Of a stretch of 27,612 nucleotides of DNA, positions 23,975 to 27,612 are shown piece after piece. Below the pieces are notes generated by a model. The model made no database searches. It saw nothing but the letters and a program-made list of their open reading frames with translations, and was not told the origin of the DNA. The number at the start of each line of letters is the position of its first letter. Positions within the stretch are counted from its first letter, which is position 1. Origin of the DNA: an uncultured Desulfobacca sp. (GTDB taxonomy: Bacteria; Desulfobacterota; Desulfobaccia; Desulfobaccales; Desulfobaccaceae). A program made the position numbers and the translations under genes. The stretch covers positions 1 through 27,612 of the forward strand of contig CALGOE010000030.1 of the NCBI GenBank assembly GCA_937958145.1. Reading direction: 5' to 3'.

Positions 23975-26900
23975 ATGTCCGATCCCCGACGTCTTCTCAT
24001 CAAACTCCGTCCGGCCGCCTCCCTGGCGGCAGTCCCGGCCGTCGCCAACCTTCGTCCCCTGTATGAGGGCATTGTGCCGGCCTCGGAGCTGGGTCTGACC
24101 ACCACCCCGGCCTGGTTCCTGGCGGACCTGCCCGACGGCGGCCCCACCCCCTGGGACCTGGCCCATAGTCAGGTGGCCCGGCAACTGGGTCTGGCCCCCG
24201 ACGACATCCTTTTTATTGAACCGGATCTGGCGCAAGGGATTTATCGGGATGTGGCTGCGCGGGAAGCCCTGGCACCCCTGGCTGTCGACACCGATTGCGT
24301 CCAGCCGGAACCGCAGTCCAGCAAAGGCGGGCGGGTTGTGGTGCCGGGGACGGCCTGGCATCTGGGCGATGATTTCTCACAATTAAAGTCGGCCCGGGAG
24401 GAGGTGGGTCCGTTTCAGGCGCCCCGCACCCTGATTGCGCACATCGACACCGGTTATGATCGCAGCCATGAGGCCCGCCCGGCGCGGGTGCGCCAGGATC
24501 TGGAACGCAATTTCGTGGATGGCGACGATAACCCCAAGAGCGCTCAGGATAAAGATTATTCAGGGATTTTGGATAATTCCGGGCATGGCACCGGCACCAT
24601 CGGCATTCTGGCCGGAGGGGCCGTGGCGCAGCTCGGCAACCTCACTCTGGGCGGCGCCCCCGAAGCCGACGTCGTCCCCTTGCGCATTGCCAACCGGGTC
24701 ATCCTCTTTTATACCAGCGTGTTGGCCCAGGCTTTACGGTATTCTCTGCAGATCAGGGCCGATGTGGTTACCCTGAGCATGGGGGGGCTGCCTTCGGCGG
24801 CCTGGAATGAAGTCATTAACGACGCCTATGAGGCCGGCCTCTGTATCGTGGCGGCGGCAGGGAATAACTACGGCGGTTTGCCCACCCGCCACGTGGTTTA
24901 TCCGGCCCGGTATCGCCGCACCATCGCCGCCTGTGGTGCCATGGGCAATTATCAGCCCTATTATGGCCTGGCTCCTTATGTGCTGCAAGGGAACTTCGGC
25001 CCGCAGCACATCATGGTCTCGGCCTTGGCGGCGTTTACGCCCAATATCCCCTGGCCCCGGTTTGGCTGCCCCCATCTCGTTGATCTGGACGGCCAGGGCA
25101 CTTCCGCCGCCACGCCTCAGATCGCTGCGGCGGTGGCCCTGTGGTATGAAAAGTACAAGAGCATTCTCCCCCGGGACTGGCGCCGGGTGGAGGCCGTCCG
25201 GCACGCCCTGTTTACCTCGGCCCGCAGCGGCGACCCCACTTATTTGGGCAGCGGCATCCTCCAGGCAAAAAAGGCCCTGGCTGTGGGGCCGGTCCTGAAT
25301 CTGCCCAAGACCCCGGCGGACCGGGATTCCTTTGCCTTCTGGCGGGTGCTCACCGGTCTGGGGATTACCGAGGAACCCTTGCGGGAGCGGTTGTTCAACC
25401 TGGAGCTGACCCAGCGCTGGTTTCTCTGCCCCGAACTGCAGCAGTTGGTCCCGGAACCCGAGGCCGAGGTGCCCTTGCCGACCCTGCGCCAGGCCATGGC
25501 AATCCTTTTGGCTGACGCCGGGATTTCTCAAGCCCTGCGCCGCCATCTCCTGGACCGGTATGCCACTGTATTCAAAGCCCCGGTACCGGGGGCGGTCTTT
25601 CCGGCTGCAGCAGCGCCGCAACCGGCCTTTACCGAAGTAGCCAAGGCGGCCAAACCGACCTCCCGGCGCTTGGGCATCTATGCCATTGACCCCAGTTTTG
25701 CCACCCGTTTTGCCACTGCGCCCATCAGCGAGGCCGTGCTGAAAGTCCGCTGGGAGGACTTGGCGCCCGGACCCAGGGGGGAATATGTGGAAGTCATTGA
25801 TGAAGAGAGGCTGGATGAGGCCACCACCGTGACGTATCCTGCTGTGGACCTTGATGACCCTGATCTGTTGGCCCAGGACGGCTGCCCTCCCTCAGAAGGC
25901 AATCCGGCCTTCCATCAACAGATGGTCTATGCCGTGGTCATGAAGACCATTGAACATTTTGAGCGGGCTCTGGGGCGGCCGGTAATCTGGCGGCATGGCA
26001 CCAATCCGGCGGATGAAGCGGACGACAGTTTATTTACGCCGCGCCTGCGGATCTATCCCCATGCCTTTCGTCAGGCCAATGCCTACTACAGCCCCCAAGA
26101 CGTGGCCTTGAAGTTCGGCTATTTTGCGGCCACGGCCGCTGATCTGGAGTTTCATGTCCCGGGCCAACGGATTTTTTCCTGTCTGTCCCATGATATCATT
26201 GTCCATGAGACCACCCATGCCATTCTGGACGGCATGCAGCGGCGCTTCCGGGAGGCCACCAACCCTGACGTCTTGGCCTTTCACGAGGCCTTGGCTGACA
26301 TCGTCGCCCTCATGCAGCATTTCACCATCCCGGAGATTCTGGCCCATGAAATCCGGCGCAGCCGGGGCAATCTGGAGGCAGAAACCATGCTCGGCAGCCT
26401 GGCCGTGCAGTTCGGCCGGGCCATTGGCCGGCGGGGGGCCCTGCGGGAAGCCATCGGCAGTCTGGATGAGCAGGGGGCATGGACCCGCCTGCGTCCCAAC
26501 CCTTTGGATTATCAAACGATTCTGGCGCCGCACCGCCGGGGCGCCATCCTGGTGGCGGCAGTCTTTGACGCCTTTTTGACCATCTACCAAACCCGCACTG
26601 CGGACCTGCTGCGGCTGAGCACCGGCGGCAGCGGCGTCCTGGCCGGCGGCGCCATTCACCCTGATCTGGTGGACCGCCTGGCCGCGGAGGCGGCCAAGAC
26701 CGCCGGCCATGTCCTCAACATGTGCCTGCGGGCGCTGGATTACCTGCCGCCGGTGGATATCACCTTTTATGAATATCTGCGCGGGATTATTACCGCAGAC
26801 CTTGATCTGGTCAGCGATGACCCCTATAATTACCGGCTGGCCTTTATTGAGGCCTTCCGGAAACGCGGGATAGTGCCGTACCAGACCGATCCGGAGGCTG

Positions 26901-27508
26901 CGGCCCCCATGTCGGTGGAGACCCTGCGGTGGCGGGGCGTTGACATCGGGGCCCTCCCCCGAGCGGCCCAAAACCATTTTCGCCGGATAGTGACGCAATT
27001 GAAGCGTTTTGCTGATGCCTGTTTTTACCTGGAGAACAGAGAAACCCTCTTTAAAACGACGCGGCGGTATCGGCAGAGTTTGCACCGGCCCATTCTTGAG
27101 ATGCTGCAGGGCATTACCGATGAGCAGGAACGCCGGTTTTTGGGCGAAAAATTCGGCCTGGCCCCGGATCTGCCCATCGAGGTCCATGAACTGCGGCGGT
27201 CCCTGCGGGTCGGCCCCAATGGCAGCTACCTGCCCCAAGTCATGGTGGCCCTGACCCAGGCGCGGCCATTCCGCCAGCCGGTGCCAGGGAGCCAGGCCGT
27301 GTTTCGCGGCGGTTCCACCCTGGTGGTTGACCTTACCAGACCGGCCATTCAATATGCCATCTTCAAAAATATCGCCAGCGCCACCCGGGAGGCGCGGACG
27401 CACAATTTCCTGGCCATGGCTGCGGCCGATCCCCTGCGCACCCTGATGTTTCTGGATCGACGGGAACCCTTTGCGGCTTTGCACAACATTACCGATGGCG
27501 GTGATTGA
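23975..27508 (+). CDS. Two-protease fusion: subtilisin-like S8 peptidase plus gluzincin-type zinc metallopeptidase
   Basis: 1177 aa; the ATG has AAGGAG five bases upstream. Residues about 5-90 resemble a subtilisin propeptide (RRLLIKLRP, then DDILFIEPDLAQ). The S8 domain (about 145-435) has Asp158 (AHIDTGYD), His204 (NSGHGTGTIGILAG), the oxyanion Asn297 (AAAGNN) and Ser377 (GQGTSAATPQIAAAVAL), so the triad is intact. Residues about 440-560 are a helical linker ending in an Ala/Pro-rich stretch. Residues about 640-860 look like a gluzincin of the M4/M36 type: AYYSPQDVALKFGYF, then HETTH (744-748) with Glu771 in FHEALADIVAL as third zinc ligand, 23 residues after the second His. The remaining roughly 300 residues are mostly helical and unrecognised. 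There is no signal peptide, so the protein is cytoplasmic or exported by a route not visible here. Neighbours give no clue to substrates. Confidence 0.85.
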   Translation: MSDPRRLLIKLRPAASLAAVPAVANLRPLYEGIVPASELGLTTTPAWFLADLPDGGPTPWDLAHSQVARQLGLAPDDILFIEPDLAQGIYRDVAAREALAPLAVDTDCVQPEPQSSKGGRVVVPGTAWHLGDDFSQLKSAREEVGPFQAPRTLIAHIDTGYDRSHEARPARVRQDLERNFVDGDDNPKSAQDKDYSGILDNSGHGTGTIGILAGGAVAQLGNLTLGGAPEADVVPLRIANRVILFYTSVLAQALRYSLQIRADVVTLSMGGLPSAAWNEVINDAYEAGLCIVAAAGNNYGGLPTRHVVYPARYRRTIAACGAMGNYQPYYGLAPYVLQGNFGPQHIMVSALAAFTPNIPWPRFGCPHLVDLDGQGTSAATPQIAAAVALWYEKYKSILPRDWRRVEAVRHALFTSARSGDPTYLGSGILQAKKALAVGPVLNLPKTPADRDSFAFWRVLTGLGITEEPLRERLFNLELTQRWFLCPELQQLVPEPEAEVPLPTLRQAMAILLADAGISQALRRHLLDRYATVFKAPVPGAVFPAAAAPQPAFTEVAKAAKPTSRRLGIYAIDPSFATRFATAPISEAVLKVRWEDLAPGPRGEYVEVIDEERLDEATTVTYPAVDLDDPDLLAQDGCPPSEGNPAFHQQMVYAVVMKTIEHFERALGRPVIWRHGTNPADEADDSLFTPRLRIYPHAFRQANAYYSPQDVALKFGYFAATAADLEFHVPGQRIFSCLSHDIIVHETTHAILDGMQRRFREATNPDVLAFHEALADIVALMQHFTIPEILAHEIRRSRGNLEAETMLGSLAVQFGRAIGRRGALREAIGSLDEQGAWTRLRPNPLDYQTILAPHRRGAILVAAVFDAFLTIYQTRTADLLRLSTGGSGVLAGGAIHPDLVDRLAAEAAKTAGHVLNMCLRALDYLPPVDITFYEYLRGIITADLDLVSDDPYNYRLAFIEAFRKRGIVPYQTDPEAAAPMSVETLRWRGVDIGALPRAAQNHFRRIVTQLKRFADACFYLENRETLFKTTRRYRQSLHRPILEMLQGITDEQERRFLGEKFGLAPDLPIEVHELRRSLRVGPNGSYLPQVMVALTQARPFRQPVPGSQAVFRGGSTLVVDLTRPAIQYAIFKNIASATREARTHNFLAMAAADPLRTLMFLDRREPFAALHNITDGGD

Positions 27509-27612
27509 GCTTTGACTGCCGCTTGAGACCGAACGGCGGCTGCGGCCCAGGAAGGTTTCAGGGGCCAGCAAGCCCTGGCATGCGCAGGAGACCAAGAAAT
27601 TATGCTCTCTGC
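27509..27612. other. Right-edge sequence without a supported gene
   Basis: 104 bases after the protease stop codon. An ATG at 27580 opens a frame that runs to the window edge, but it has no convincing ribosome binding site. An ATG at 27602 has AGGAG about eleven bases upstream and could start the next gene. Too little sequence remains to decide. Confidence 0.3.

Noticed and set aside
26030..27595. Long open frame (521 codons) antisense to the two-protease gene
   Set aside because: Its protein is rich in Gly, Gln, His and Pro with no domain, typical of a mirror frame of a GC-rich gene.

Overview
The window is GC-rich, gene-dense bacterial chromosome. The best guess is a strictly anaerobic Desulfobacterota ('deltaproteobacterial') organism. 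This is inferred from a Re-type citrate synthase relative, the DUF4416-yicC-remA-gmk cluster, a PaaK-type CoA ligase, cobalamin genes and an AspRS that looks non-discriminating. No rRNA, tRNA, CRISPR array, insertion sequence or phage gene was seen.

Layout. Positions 1-8132 are minus strand: a truncated AI-2E-family permease, a Re-citrate synthase-like enzyme fused to a PDC/Cache-like domain, the coupled pair hisS-aspS, ribD, and a PagL-like outer-membrane lipid A deacylase. A LEA14-like lipoprotein lies on the plus strand (8206-8745) and converges on a phenylacetate-CoA ligase-family gene. From 14686 down to 10180 runs a minus-strand series: cobD, cbiB, DUF4416, yicC, remA, gmk.

The most interesting part is 14789-23681. 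Two fluoride (crcB-type) riboswitches lie back to back at about 21231-21318 (minus) and 21435-21520 (plus). Each has a complete aptamer fold, a pseudoknot strand overlapping a 10-bp intrinsic terminator with nine U, and its own candidate sigma70-like promoter. The minus switch faces crcB (Fluc fluoride channel), then a DUF190 + four-CBS protein, a CPA2 cation/proton antiporter, a UspA protein, an MFS permease and finally enolase, the classic fluoride-inhibited enzyme. The plus switch faces a dynamin-like large GTPase and then a 94-aa protein of unknown function. The region reads as a divergent fluoride-response island. Its unexpected part is a putative membrane-remodelling GTPase placed under direct fluoride control.

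The right end (23975-27508) holds an 1177-aa protein with a complete subtilisin-type triad in its N-terminal half and an HExxH...E zinc-metallopeptidase signature in its C-terminal half. It is an apparent two-protease polypeptide without a signal peptide.

All family assignments come from reading motifs by eye. No database search or folding program was run.
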